NCBI GenBank assembly: GCA_016124935.1
Contig: WGMS01000021.1
Location: 1-64,000 of the forward strand
Length of the DNA: 64,000 nucleotides
Source: a bacterium
GTDB taxonomy: Bacteria; Cyanobacteriota; Vampirovibrionia; Obscuribacterales; Obscuribacteraceae
Direction: 5' to 3'
Part shown: positions 8,077 to 16,112 of the stretch, in pieces
Layout: the number at the start of each line of letters is the position of its first letter
How positions within the stretch are numbered: the stretch's first letter is position 1
Notes under the pieces: model-generated
What the model saw: only the letters and a program-made list of their open reading frames with translations
The model's database searches: none
What the model was told of the DNA's origin: nothing
Position numbers and translations under genes: made by a program

Positions 8077-8763
8077 TTAAAAACCTACTATCGCCTCTGC
8101 CAAAGACTGCAAATCTGAGTTACGAATTGCTTTCAATCGCTTCCGCACTATTCGCGAAAAATACTCTCTATCAGTCTTGGACAATTTTTCCTTATTCAAG
8201 ACCTTAAATATCAGCTCCTTCTGCTTCTCGGTAAATAGTTCTGACAGCGCCTCAATAAGTGCGGCATTTCTCTCTGCCTCTACTAATCGAGTGAGATTAT
8301 CCTCTCTTTGATCAGCCGCAACTTCAACGATGTAATTTTGAAAAGTTCTCTCCAGGCGCTCAATATCCAGACGAATTCTATTACCTACCAGAACCTCAGA
8401 GCCTTCCCTTATCTTATTCTTCACTGCCTCCACCAGTGATGGCTCGCGGACTTTCAGGTAATCCAACAGCTTATCCCGTTCAAGCCGTGCATCAGGTAAC
8501 AGTGAAAGTAGATGATATGTAATAGCAACCAGGGTGCGATATCTTTTCTGAAGCCCCCTGTCAAGCTGCTTCTCGGTCGCCGCTAAATCCATTGCAGGAT
8601 ACTTCTGAAGCATGTTTGTCAGAACGACAGAAAACCCTTCTAGAATTCGACCATCGTCAGATTGGACCAATTGGACAAGAACCTGTTGGGGATTACCTGC
8701 ACCGGGAGATACCATGTCATAGCCATAGTTACTCAGTTCTCTTATCAGCTGCTCTTTCTTCAT
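8077..8763 (-). CDS. Unknown partner of nucleotidyltransferase-like protein
   Basis: 228 residues. The ATG at 8763 overlaps the stop of the upstream nucleotidyltransferase-like gene (ATGA, 8760-8763); another ATG at 8772 is also possible. The protein is mostly helical, charged and without membrane segments. The C-terminal half (KQKELIFKVLNKEKLS, then REYFSRIVRKRLKAIRN) is basic and could bind nucleic acid. Its position suggests the second member of a TA-like or defence pair, but I do not recognise its family. Confidence 0.6.
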   Translation of the reverse strand: MKKEQLIRELSNYGYDMVSPGAGNPQQVLVQLVQSDDGRILEGFSVVLTNMLQKYPAMDLAATEKQLDRGLQKRYRTLVAITYHLLSLLPDARLERDKLLDYLKVREPSLVEAVKNKIREGSEVLVGNRIRLDIERLERTFQNYIVEVAADQREDNLTRLVEAERNAALIEALSELFTEKQKELIFKVLNKEKLSKTDREYFSRIVRKRLKAIRNSDLQSLAEAIVGF

Positions 8764-9383
8764 GGATTCCATCGCTCATAAACCTCTACGAGTAAGTCAG
8801 TATCGATGCCCTTCTCGTCCAGTTCTGCAATTAGATACCCCATATTCTTTTTGCATTTTTCTGGATTGTGATAATAGCTTGCTGTCTCAACATATCGAAT
8901 TCCCAAAGATCCCAAGTCTAAATGTTCTTCCTCAATCAAAAGCACCGAGTCTTGCACGTCGACGAGCGTTCCTCTGAACATTTTGGAGATTATCAAATCT
9001 TCTGAATTTAGACATGCCAAAATCAAACGGTCATAAGCCTTGATTACTCTATGATTAGCAGACTCATGAATAGGATCCAATAACTCAGTCTGAAAAATTG
9101 TCTGCCCGATGAACAAATCAAAGATCCAAGGCTCTTTCGGATGTTTATATCCATACCCTGTCCTCCTTTCGTAACCTTGATTATGCAAAAATGCCACTAG
9201 CACTTCGAATTGATCTGGATATGGAACCAAAAAATCCACATCCTTTGTACTTGACTTATATCCCTGCAAAGTCAAAGCTGTGCCACCACATGCGACTAGC
9301 AAAACAGGCAGCTGAAGTTGACTGTCCCAAATAGATAGGACGCTCAGGAGTTTGTCTCTATTCAACCTGTACTTGTCATTCAT
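8760..9383 (-). CDS. Nucleotidyltransferase-fold protein (AbiEii/DUF6036-like)
   Basis: 207 residues from ATG 9383. The polymerase-beta-like signature is visible: CGGTALTLQGY, then TKDVDFLV, i.e. the GG motif followed by D-x-D. This matches the small nucleotidyltransferases found as toxins in AbiE/MenAT-like systems and in DUF6036 proteins. The frame is open upstream to 9782, but that part contains the promoter. The TATAAT hexamer ends 6 bases before the ATG, so the message is probably leaderless. It is coupled to the gene at 8077-8763. Confidence 0.7.
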   Translation of the reverse strand: MNDKYRLNRDKLLSVLSIWDSQLQLPVLLVACGGTALTLQGYKSSTKDVDFLVPYPDQFEVLVAFLHNQGYERRTGYGYKHPKEPWIFDLFIGQTIFQTELLDPIHESANHRVIKAYDRLILACLNSEDLIISKMFRGTLVDVQDSVLLIEEEHLDLGSLGIRYVETASYYHNPEKCKKNMGYLIAELDEKGIDTDLLVEVYERWNP

Positions 9384-9389
9384 TTTCAC

Positions 9390-9419
9390 ATTATACACTT
9401 TTTGTATGATTTTATACAA
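9390..9419 (-). promoter_or_regulatory. Promoter with inverted repeat for the nucleotidyltransferase pair
   Basis: On the minus strand, TTGTAT (9419-9414), an 18-bp spacer and TATAAT (9395-9390) form a good sigma70 promoter. A perfect 6-bp inverted repeat (9402-9407 with 9414-9419) includes the -35. Transcription would begin at or next to the ATG at 9383. An operator overlapping the -35 suggests autoregulation. Confidence 0.55.
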
Positions 9420-9556
9420 TCCCGCTATTCTGCCGACATCCATTGTACGTTTTCCTACAATTCCGCTCACTTCACCTCCAAAACCTATTAGCAGCCAAAT
9501 AAAAACGATTAGAAGAAAGCAAAGTGGAATAAATAGTATCTGAAGGAGCGATTTTG

Positions 9557-10207
9557 ATGAAAGAGCAAAACAGTACCAACCGCCTGGAATTAGAAACTCT
9601 GATCTTGAGCGAGGCTCTTCGAAAGAGCATGAAAGCACAAGACCAGAAAGGCACTCTCGAATCAGCACAAGAGTTGTTTTATCTCTATCCTGACATTGCT
9701 CCACCCCCAGATCCTGAAAAGCTTCCGAAGGATAATTACTACGACATCTTTGCAGTGGAGTTGGATGCCGATCCCAAATCAATCTTAGCCGCCTATTTTA
9801 AGACCATCAAAAAATTTCTTCGAGAAAAGAAAGCTCCTCGCGATGAGCGCAATCGCTTTCTCAAACTTTTAAATGCCGGAATTGTTCTGAGAAAACATAG
9901 ATTGCGACTGAGTCATGATCTAGCCCTTGCCGGATGGGAGATGCAGAATGAAAGTGTCGCTATCATGAATGCTAGCCTACCGGAAGCAGAAGATAGACCT
10001 AAATTTCTCAGGGCTATGCTGACTAGCCGCCTTATTAGTTCGGAAGAGCTTCAAGCTCTGCTTAATCAGATGCAGCGATATCCGAATATCCCCTTAGAAG
10101 ATTTGGTAGCGCAAGCCGGATACCTGACGGAGTCGGAGTTCAAAAGCTGCCTGCTGGTAGCCGAGTTTTGGGATAGGATTGTCAATGACAACAATGAGAA
10201 TGTTTAG
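9557..10207 (+). CDS. J-domain-like protein with T2SS ATPase N-domain-like C-terminus
   Basis: 216 residues from ATG 9557, with AAGGAG 8 bases upstream. Residues about 60-125 resemble a DnaJ J-domain (NYYDIFAVELDADPKSILAA, and LSHDLALAGWE at its end). The HPD tripeptide needed to stimulate Hsp70 is missing. Residues about 150-200 (LISSEELQALLNQM ... QAGYLTESEFK) have the helix pattern of the GspE/PilB N-terminal domain. A scaffold or regulatory role is plausible; function is not known. Confidence 0.55.
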   Translation: MKEQNSTNRLELETLILSEALRKSMKAQDQKGTLESAQELFYLYPDIAPPPDPEKLPKDNYYDIFAVELDADPKSILAAYFKTIKKFLREKKAPRDERNRFLKLLNAGIVLRKHRLRLSHDLALAGWEMQNESVAIMNASLPEAEDRPKFLRAMLTSRLISSEELQALLNQMQRYPNIPLEDLVAQAGYLTESEFKSCLLVAEFWDRIVNDNNENV

Positions 10208-10217
10208 ACAGCGAATT

Positions 10218-10586
10218 TCAATCATCCAGCCGCAAGTATTCTGCTTCGGAAAGGTCTTTAATCTGATGAAACCAGAACAGGTTTTTCGCTAGGTCTTCCG
10301 GAATGTCGACAGAGATCTCCTTGCCATCATTCTGACTCTCGATCCTAGCAGTCAGACTATGGGGACTCAAACAATTGCTTATGTAGTATCGGTACTGAAT
10401 ACCGGGCATCGCATCGAAAGGGCGACTCTGAAGAACCTGCTTGATCGCCGCATATCCCTTCTCTGTCACACCGAACTGGAAATTTGCTTTTGAATCATTC
10501 TTTACTACAGAAAGCTGCACAAAGTACTGACCCCCTTCTTTGTGGGCACCAAGCAACTCCATCATTCCATCTGAATTATCGCGCAA
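10218..10586 (-). CDS. Hypothetical protein
   Basis: 122 codons from TTG 10586, preceded by AAAAGG at suitable spacing and 14 bases after the stop of the upstream exported protein. ATG codons at 10565-10560 are alternatives. It is cytoplasmic by appearance, with mixed alpha/beta character and no motif I recognise. It forms a two-gene leftward unit with 10601-11626. Confidence 0.5.
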   Translation of the reverse strand: MRDNSDGMMELLGAHKEGGQYFVQLSVVKNDSKANFQFGVTEKGYAAIKQVLQSRPFDAMPGIQYRYYISNCLSPHSLTARIESQNDGKEISVDIPEDLAKNLFWFHQIKDLSEAEYLRLDD

Positions 10587-10600
10587 CAGTATTGCCTTTT

Positions 10601-11626
10601 CTAAATGCCCGGACTGGAAGTCGCTGAGTCTACCACGTGAAAAGAATCAACCATAGCCTTAACCTCCGGAACCAATTTATCGGCATTCTCGCCGTCAATC
10701 GAAGAGACAATTAAAAAAGCCTGCCCATTCTTTATAAACGACCACTGACGCCACTGATTGCCAGGCCGTTTTGTAGAGACTGTTTCGAAATATAGCGCAT
10801 CAACGCCATCAACTTTGACCTCTTTCATTTGCGAAACTCTCGCCTTATCGTCGATAAATTTTGCGAACAGAAGAGCCTTTGCTTTTCGAAATTCTCGAAT
10901 TTGAGCATTTGAAACTCCTGAATAACGCCCAAACATGTAAACATCCATGCCTACCGGCTGCAACTCAGGTATGTAAGCGACATACATCCCACGGTCCTCA
11001 GCTCGCCATCCATCAGCCAGCGTCAGGGAATATGGCAATGACATTGCTGGCGGTATCGCTATCCACTTTGATAGAAATGTAGGATCATACTTTACGCTTG
11101 TCTTGGTCTGCCGAGCCATCGACTCAAATAACTCTGCAAAAGTCGGACAATAATCTCTTGCATGGGCAGTAGTAAGCCTGACATTTGAAGCAGCTACCGA
11201 AGTGGTCATCAAAAATGGCTCTCGCATAGCATACAGATTATTATTGAACTCATAGAAAGTGCCCATCATTGAGGAAGACTTGATTCTAGAACGGAGTAGT
11301 TTGTCTTGTTCTTCTGTAGAAAGATTCCAGAGGATTTTCCTATTCTTGTTGCCGGCTTCCGATTCCCACCTTGCATCTGGACGAGGCAAATCTGTCCACA
11401 ATCCATCTTGATCTGTAGCCACGACATTAGGGTATGCACCGATCTGCGGCTCGGCAGCAGGCTCGCTTCGACCGGCAGAAGGCTTTGCTGAATCTGTCCC
11501 TTCCGTGACTTTCCCTACAGGCAGTGAGTCTTCAGCATTTGCAGGAGCGATAGGGAACTGATTCGCAATAAGAACAAGGCATAATGCTTGAACGGCATTT
11601 TGTCTTGCCAGAATCTTTTTGAACAT
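10601..11626 (-). CDS. Exported hypothetical protein
   Basis: 341 residues with an N-terminal signal peptide: basic MFKKILARQ, a hydrophobic stretch, and an AxA-type cleavage site at ANA near residue 31. A Ser/Pro-rich linker precedes a globular region whose end (residues 260-335) resembles PsbP/DUF1795-like folds seen in exported proteins. That is a shape impression only. It lies in an operon with the downstream 122-residue gene. Probably periplasmic or cell-surface. Confidence 0.6.
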   Translation of the reverse strand: MFKKILARQNAVQALCLVLIANQFPIAPANAEDSLPVGKVTEGTDSAKPSAGRSEPAAEPQIGAYPNVVATDQDGLWTDLPRPDARWESEAGNKNRKILWNLSTEEQDKLLRSRIKSSSMMGTFYEFNNNLYAMREPFLMTTSVAASNVRLTTAHARDYCPTFAELFESMARQTKTSVKYDPTFLSKWIAIPPAMSLPYSLTLADGWRAEDRGMYVAYIPELQPVGMDVYMFGRYSGVSNAQIREFRKAKALLFAKFIDDKARVSQMKEVKVDGVDALYFETVSTKRPGNQWRQWSFIKNGQAFLIVSSIDGENADKLVPEVKAMVDSFHVVDSATSSPGI

Positions 11627-11716
11627 CTTTCAATATCTCCCAGAGACCAGCTCTAGAAACAATGTGCCCTATGGACTGAAGATTAACAACCTTGATCCAG
11701 GTGTAGAATAGTTTCT

Positions 11717-12257
11717 ATGTCAAACTCCAGCAAAGTACCCACGATCATATCAAATAGCCTGGTTCTGCTGACGATTGCTGGCTTCGCCTGGATATTCATC
11801 CAGCTACCCCAGGACTGGTACCGACCAACAGAACTCGCAACTTTACTGGGCAGCGCTCGAATGATGATTTTAGTGGCTAACTTCTATATTGTACTGCTGC
11901 CGATTATTTTCATCCTAGCAGTGGCTGCACTCTTGATGCGACCCAAAACTTGGTCATGGAACCTACTGATTCTGCTTTTACCTTTGATACCAGCCGAAGC
12001 GGCACACTTCTGGGGAGCTTACTGTTGGATCAACAAAGAACTGGTTTCCGGCGCCATCAATTCATGGACCTTCTCAACATTTCAGAACCTGACTAATCTA
12101 GCTGTGCTCCGGCTTCGTTATCACGATATCAGCTATCGCTCTGCCAGACTGGAAAGGCGCGCGCCGGTTCGCGATACTTGTGCTGGCGAACGAGGTATTA
12201 ATCTGCTCCGGAACCGTATCTTGTGCAGCTATGGCATCATCAGGCAGCTGGCTGTGA
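11717..12257 (+). pseudogene. Four-span membrane protein interrupted by a frameshift
   Basis: The frame from 11717 encodes hydrophobic spans near residues 12-28, 48-74 and 78-98. After NLTNLAV it becomes Arg-rich nonsense and runs to 12265. Shifting one base at about 12101 restores a sensible membrane-protein sequence: LCSGFVITISAIALPDW, then FAILVLANEVLI and a short tail ending at TGA 12255-12257. A one-base indel near 12100 is the simplest explanation. It could be a true pseudogene or a sequencing error. Confidence 0.65.
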
Positions 12258-12287
12258 TGCGATAATAGAGTCCGAAGGAGCGATTTT

Positions 12288-12434
12288 TTGATAGAGCCAG
12301 TCGGCGTGAACCGCCTGCAAGTAGGAACCAAGATTGTGCTGTTCGCCGCATACTTACAAGCTGTAGAGCGAAAAGAGAATCATTGGCGATGGCAGTTTTG
12401 CTCCAACCGAAGATGCCGAGTCTATTTCTTTTGA
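12288..12434 (+). pseudogene. Possible decayed small gene
   Basis: The GAAGGAGCGATTTTT ribosome-binding context at 12273-12287 nearly copies the one before the gene at 9557. It is followed by a TTG/ATA start and 48 codons. A shift of one base at about 12395 opens a second plausible stretch (FAPTEDAESISFDPKDN) that continues towards 12510. I read this as a broken reading frame rather than a functional gene. Low certainty. Confidence 0.3.
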
Positions 12435-12513
12435 CCCCAAGGATAATACCATGTTCCTCAGCATGCCGATGACGAACCAATTTAGTGCCATTCGATGCGG
12501 CAGCTGCCCGACA

Positions 12514-12660
12514 CTAGACAGCACGCCTGCCGCGGATCAGGTCAACAAGATAGATAATACCTGCCAGAAGCAGAATGGTGTGAATCAGCGGACCACCGAC
12601 ATGCATCAGAAAACCGATAAACCATAAAGTTACGAGTAACGATAAAATTGTGTATAACAT
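12514..12660 (-). CDS. Small membrane protein, lmo0937/DUF5670 family
   Basis: 48 residues: MLYTILSLLVTLWFIGF, then a GGPLIHTILLLAGI span and a final LIRGRRAV. Two short membrane spans separated by a Gly/His turn and a basic RGRR end are the pattern of the lmo0937 (DUF5670) family of tiny bacterial membrane proteins of unknown role. AAGGAGAG lies 6-7 bases before ATG 12660, an excellent ribosome binding site. The gene is often stress-linked in other bacteria; nothing here shows its trigger. Confidence 0.8.
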   Translation of the reverse strand: MLYTILSLLVTLWFIGFLMHVGGPLIHTILLLAGIIYLVDLIRGRRAV

Positions 12661-12801
12661 ATATTCTCTCCTTGAGCGCGTCCTGTGCCTGCGCTTACAG
12701 GGTTCATAGCACAGGGGTGCCGAATCGATCCCTTGCGGGGATTAGTCCCTTGAACTGAAAAGCGACGAACGAGGCAGGGGTCAAATTATTCAATTTGATT
12801 T

Positions 12802-12825
12802 ATTTAGTTGGTCAACCAACCAAAT
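12802..12825. repeat. 24-bp palindromic dispersed repeat, copy A
   Basis: The reverse complement of this 24-mer is identical to 38906-38929 and 22/24 identical to 23284-23307. The core is a GGTTGACC-type palindrome flanked by ATTT/AAAT. It sits in the 350-base gap 12661-13009, in which I see no gene; the 10-mer GAGGCAGGGG (12771-12780) next to it recurs inverted beside copy C. Confidence 0.8.
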
Positions 12826-13009
12826 TCTCAAAATCCCGCCAAAACACATACCCAGTGCCTACAAACTAAAAACATCTATGCGCACGGTTGATTAACTGTA
12901 TTCACCCTGGTCATTTTGGTGCGCCGGATATTATTTCATGGAGGAATCAAGGGCAATTTCTACTCCTAAGCCTTAACCTACCATCCTTCCTTCACTATGG
13001 GTGAACATC

Positions 13010-13387
13010 ATGACCGAATCGCAAGACAACGAAAGAAGCACAGAAAACGAAAAGACAGCCAGACTGGCAGGCGCCGGCGCCGGGGTGCTCGCCGGAGCGC
13101 AGCTCGGCACTGTGTTGGTGCCGGTGCCTGTCGTCGGGACTTTTACCGGCGCCCTCGTGGGTGGTCTGGTGGGTACAAGAGTCGGAAAAAAAATTGGCGG
13201 CGCCATTCTAGAGAAGTTCGACTCGGCTCAAACGTCCCAAACATGCCAGACATCTCAAGCTTCCCAGGCAGCGCCCGGTCGCCCGGACGTCATGGCGGAG
13301 TTGGAAAGGCTCGGCAAAATGCGTGCCGACGGACTGATTGACGAGGACGAGTTCAAAGCCGCCAAGGCAAAGATTCTAGGACTGTAG
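13010..13387 (+). CDS. Glycine-zipper protein with C-terminal SHOCT domain
   Basis: 125 residues from ATG 13010 (GGGTG just upstream; a GTG at 13001 is in frame). After a polar start comes a Gly/Ala/Val-rich amphipathic region, about residues 20-65 (GAGAGVLAGAQLGT ... GALVGGLVGTRVGKKIGG), typical of glycine zippers that insert in or associate with membranes. A Gln/Ser linker leads to a short C-terminal SHOCT domain (MAELERLGKMRADGLIDEDE, ending KAKILGL), which mediates oligomerisation. Higher GC than its neighbours. Confidence 0.75.
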   Translation: MTESQDNERSTENEKTARLAGAGAGVLAGAQLGTVLVPVPVVGTFTGALVGGLVGTRVGKKIGGAILEKFDSAQTSQTCQTSQASQAAPGRPDVMAELERLGKMRADGLIDEDEFKAAKAKILGL

Positions 13388-13440
13388 AACCGGTCAGGAA
13401 GTTGAGTATCCATCAAAATGTGCGTCATTTGTCTTGACAT

Positions 13441-13469
13441 TTGACACAGCATATGGCATTTTCTATCTT
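13441..13469 (+). promoter_or_regulatory. Promoter of the BrnA/CopG-like gene
   Basis: TTGACA (13441-13446), a 17-bp spacer and TATCTT (13464-13469) lie 19 bases before ATG 13488. A second TTGACA at 13434-13439 makes a direct repeat that could be a repressor half-site. Confidence 0.45.
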
Positions 13470-13487
13470 GTTTCAGGATTTAAGAAA

Positions 13488-13745
13488 ATGGCAAAGCGTA
13501 GACAATACGAAGAACTGGAAGACATCGAACTCTCGCCGGAGGAAGACGCTGCTATTTCTCAAAAAATTGACGAAGCTGAAGCAGAATTAGAAGAGCTTAG
13601 AATTAGCTTCCGCTGGGGAAAAGATCAGCTATTAGTGGTCAAAAAAGCAGCCAAGAAGATGGGTGTGCCCTATCAAACATTCATGAAGATGGCTGTCTTT
13701 CAGCACGCGCTGGATGTCTTGAAAGACATCGAAGCCACTGGCTAA
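13488..13745 (+). CDS. BrnA/CopG-like antitoxin homologue without adjacent toxin
   Basis: 85 residues from ATG 13488. The C-terminal half (RISFRWGKDQLLVVKKAAKK, then GVPYQTFMKMAV) is the extended ribbon-helix-helix seen in BrnA and in CopG-type antitoxins of type II systems. The N-terminal half is acidic (ELEDIELSPEEDAAI). No toxin-like gene lies on either side: upstream is the SHOCT protein, downstream a Sel1 protein. It may act as a stand-alone repressor or be the survivor of a decayed TA pair. Confidence 0.65.
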   Translation: MAKRRQYEELEDIELSPEEDAAISQKIDEAEAELEELRISFRWGKDQLLVVKKAAKKMGVPYQTFMKMAVFQHALDVLKDIEATG

Positions 13746-13791
13746 ACAATCGATATAATAATCATGAGTAGAAGTCGTCACCGAAAAGCTC

Positions 13792-15552
13792 ATGGATTCA
13801 AAAAGCCAGAATCTAATTCTCATAGCGTTGCTCTCTTTGATAATAGGAGCAACATTCATATCGATTGCGACTCGTCACTTCTGGACGCCGGAACACTCTA
13901 AAGCCCAGCAGAACAATTTAGTGCAGCGAGCCAAAGACACTAAACACGGTGCGGCGCTGGCTGGCGCACTTCAAAAGCTTACCGATGAAGGCAATCCGGT
14001 GGCAGCAAGAGAACTGGCCGAGCTCTATCACTACGGCAAAGAAGTGCCCAGGGACTTTCACAAAGCACGTGCTCTGGTAGAACTAGCTGCCAAAGCCAAA
14101 GATCCGGAGGGGCTGCGGCTGCTGGCGGCATATTACAACCTGGGCCTGGCAGGTCCTAGCGACGAAAACAAGGCAATTGATACAAATGCCGAAGCAGCAT
14201 CGCTTGGTTCAGATAAAGCAAAACGAATCCGCGCTACTACTTACATGCAGGGATGGGCCAAGGTCAAACAAGATTATTCAAAAGCGCACGACATATTGGT
14301 TCCGCTTGCCAGACAAAACAATGGAGACGCAGAAATTCTGCTCGCGCATCTTTATGAAAACGGATTCGGTGTCACCAAAGACAAACCAAAAGCAAAGGCG
14401 CTAACCGATGCGGCACAAAAACATGGCTGCGCAGAAGGTGAGCGTGCGCTGGGAATGACATATCTCTATGGACTGGGAATTCCTGAAGACTATGAAAAAG
14501 CCTTTTACTGGCTGCGCAAAGCTGTAGAAGACGGCTCCAAAGACGCGCCTGTAGATCTGGCTGACGTCTACGCCGATGGCACGGGCGTTAAAGCGGATTT
14601 TCAAAAAGCAGTTGCGCTCTACATGCAAGCCGATGCAAACGGGAATCCACTGGCAAAGTATCGCCTGGCCGAAAGATATAGAGAAGGCAAAGGCGTCTCC
14701 AAGAACTATGCCAAAGCTGTGCCACTGTACACAGAGTCAGGCAACTGGGGTGACCGGTACTCGGCAGGGCAACTGGGAGACATGTATATAAATGGACTGG
14801 GCGTGCAGCAGGACTATACAAAAGCCCGATATTGGCTAGAGAAAGCGGCAGCGGACTTGCACCCGGATAGCATGTTAAACCTGGCCTGGCTACTGGATCA
14901 GGGTCTGGGAGGAGATAGAGACAGTAAGAGGGCCGAGCTTCTGGTTCAAGAAGAGGTCAAAGAGTCAGGATCCGGGTCTGTCAAAAATTTCGCATACAAA
15001 AGCTTGTGGGGAAGAGGCGCAGAGCAAAATCTGGAGCGCGCCTTTGGATTGTTTTCGATTTGCGCCAAAACCGGCACCGGCGACGGTGATGCCGAATGCT
15101 GCCTCGCTTATATGTACGAATCCGGCAGAGGCGTGGGACAAGATCTACAAAAAGCAGAAGAACATATGAAAACAGCGCGAAAGCTCGGCTGCGATGACGG
15201 CGAATACTGGATAGGCAGGACCTATGTAGAAGGCTGGGGCGTTCCTGTCGATTACAAAAAAGCGCTGCATTGGCTCGACATAGCGGTGGCAGACGGCAAC
15301 CCGCATGCTATGACCTCTCTTGCAATTTTGTACACCAAGGGCGATGGCGTCGTCGTGGACGACGAAAAGGCTGTCAAACTATTTTTGAAAGGCGCAGAAG
15401 GCGGCTGCCCCGGCGCCAAGCTCAACCTTGCAGATAGATACAGAGACGGCAAAGGCTTGCCTGTCGATATAGAAAAATCAAAAGCGATATATAAAGAACT
15501 CTCCGATGAAGGAGACAAAAGAGCCACAAACGCGCTAGAAGAGCTGGAGTAA
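13792..15552 (+). CDS. Sel1-repeat (TPR-like) membrane-anchored or exported protein
   Basis: 586 residues. An N-terminal hydrophobic segment (residues 8-30, LILIALLSLIIGATFISIA) acts as signal anchor. The rest is more than a dozen Sel1-like repeats of about 36 residues with the usual signature (A...LG.LY..G.GV..D..KA...). Such solenoids scaffold protein complexes and are common in host- or partner-interacting bacteria. It has a full paralogue of equal design at 21498-23246. The start ATG follows closely after the BrnA-like gene. Confidence 0.85.
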   Translation: MDSKSQNLILIALLSLIIGATFISIATRHFWTPEHSKAQQNNLVQRAKDTKHGAALAGALQKLTDEGNPVAARELAELYHYGKEVPRDFHKARALVELAAKAKDPEGLRLLAAYYNLGLAGPSDENKAIDTNAEAASLGSDKAKRIRATTYMQGWAKVKQDYSKAHDILVPLARQNNGDAEILLAHLYENGFGVTKDKPKAKALTDAAQKHGCAEGERALGMTYLYGLGIPEDYEKAFYWLRKAVEDGSKDAPVDLADVYADGTGVKADFQKAVALYMQADANGNPLAKYRLAERYREGKGVSKNYAKAVPLYTESGNWGDRYSAGQLGDMYINGLGVQQDYTKARYWLEKAAADLHPDSMLNLAWLLDQGLGGDRDSKRAELLVQEEVKESGSGSVKNFAYKSLWGRGAEQNLERAFGLFSICAKTGTGDGDAECCLAYMYESGRGVGQDLQKAEEHMKTARKLGCDDGEYWIGRTYVEGWGVPVDYKKALHWLDIAVADGNPHAMTSLAILYTKGDGVVVDDEKAVKLFLKGAEGGCPGAKLNLADRYRDGKGLPVDIEKSKAIYKELSDEGDKRATNALEELE

Positions 15553-15844
15553 ATAGAATCGCAGTCGTTTCGATACAACAACGACTGTTCAAATCCAGGG
15601 TGAAACTGCATTCTCCTTCGAATATGTGCTTTCAAAATCGCAAAGAACTCGAAAAAACTGACCCTGGTCGATAATGAGGGCGTGGAGATAAGCCTCAATG
15701 GCTGATTCACTTTTACGGCTGGCTAGGCAGCGCCATGAACGACTGTGAGCCAACCAACAATTAGAATGCAACCTTGTTTGGAAGTTATTGCAATTATCTA
15801 GGTTCTTGTTTACGCTTATGGATAGGCATCTTGAGCACAAAAAC

Positions 15845-16084
15845 ATGGAAAATATCCGCATCAACCACGTCGACAAAGAAATCCTGAACAAAATCTGCCA
15901 GAACCGGAAGATTAGCCAGTCCGACGCAATTGCGCTTGCAATCCGACTTCTACACAAAGACGAGCTAGATAGACAAATCCGAGCATATTACGACGCAGTC
16001 GACCAGGACTGCGCAACACTTGAAGCTCACAAGAAAGAAATCGCCTCACTGGATTCAGCCGCTTCAGACGGATTTGTTCTTTGA
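15845..16084 (+). CDS. Lone antitoxin-like protein related to the MazE-like antitoxin
   Basis: 79 residues from ATG 15845; earlier in-frame ATGs (15818, 15788) are possible. The N-terminal half (KISQSDAIALAIRLL) fits a ribbon-helix-helix DNA-binding unit. The C-terminal end (SLDSAASDGF) matches the tail of the MazE-like antitoxin at 2725-2982 (LFDSATPDG), so the two are probably homologous. No MazF-type gene follows; the next gene is on the opposite strand 29 bases away. It may neutralise a distant toxin. Confidence 0.55.
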   Translation: MENIRINHVDKEILNKICQNRKISQSDAIALAIRLLHKDELDRQIRAYYDAVDQDCATLEAHKKEIASLDSAASDGFVL

Positions 16085-16112
16085 GGCTTAGTTCTCGAAA
16101 TACTCTTGCGGT

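Noticed and set aside
12802..12825. attachment site or replication origin
   Set aside because: The palindrome recurs at several places, and there is no integrase, dnaA box cluster or replication gene nearby.
15580..15600. tRNA T-loop-like GTTCAAATCC
   Set aside because: No acceptor or anticodon stem can be built around it, and there is no CCA end.
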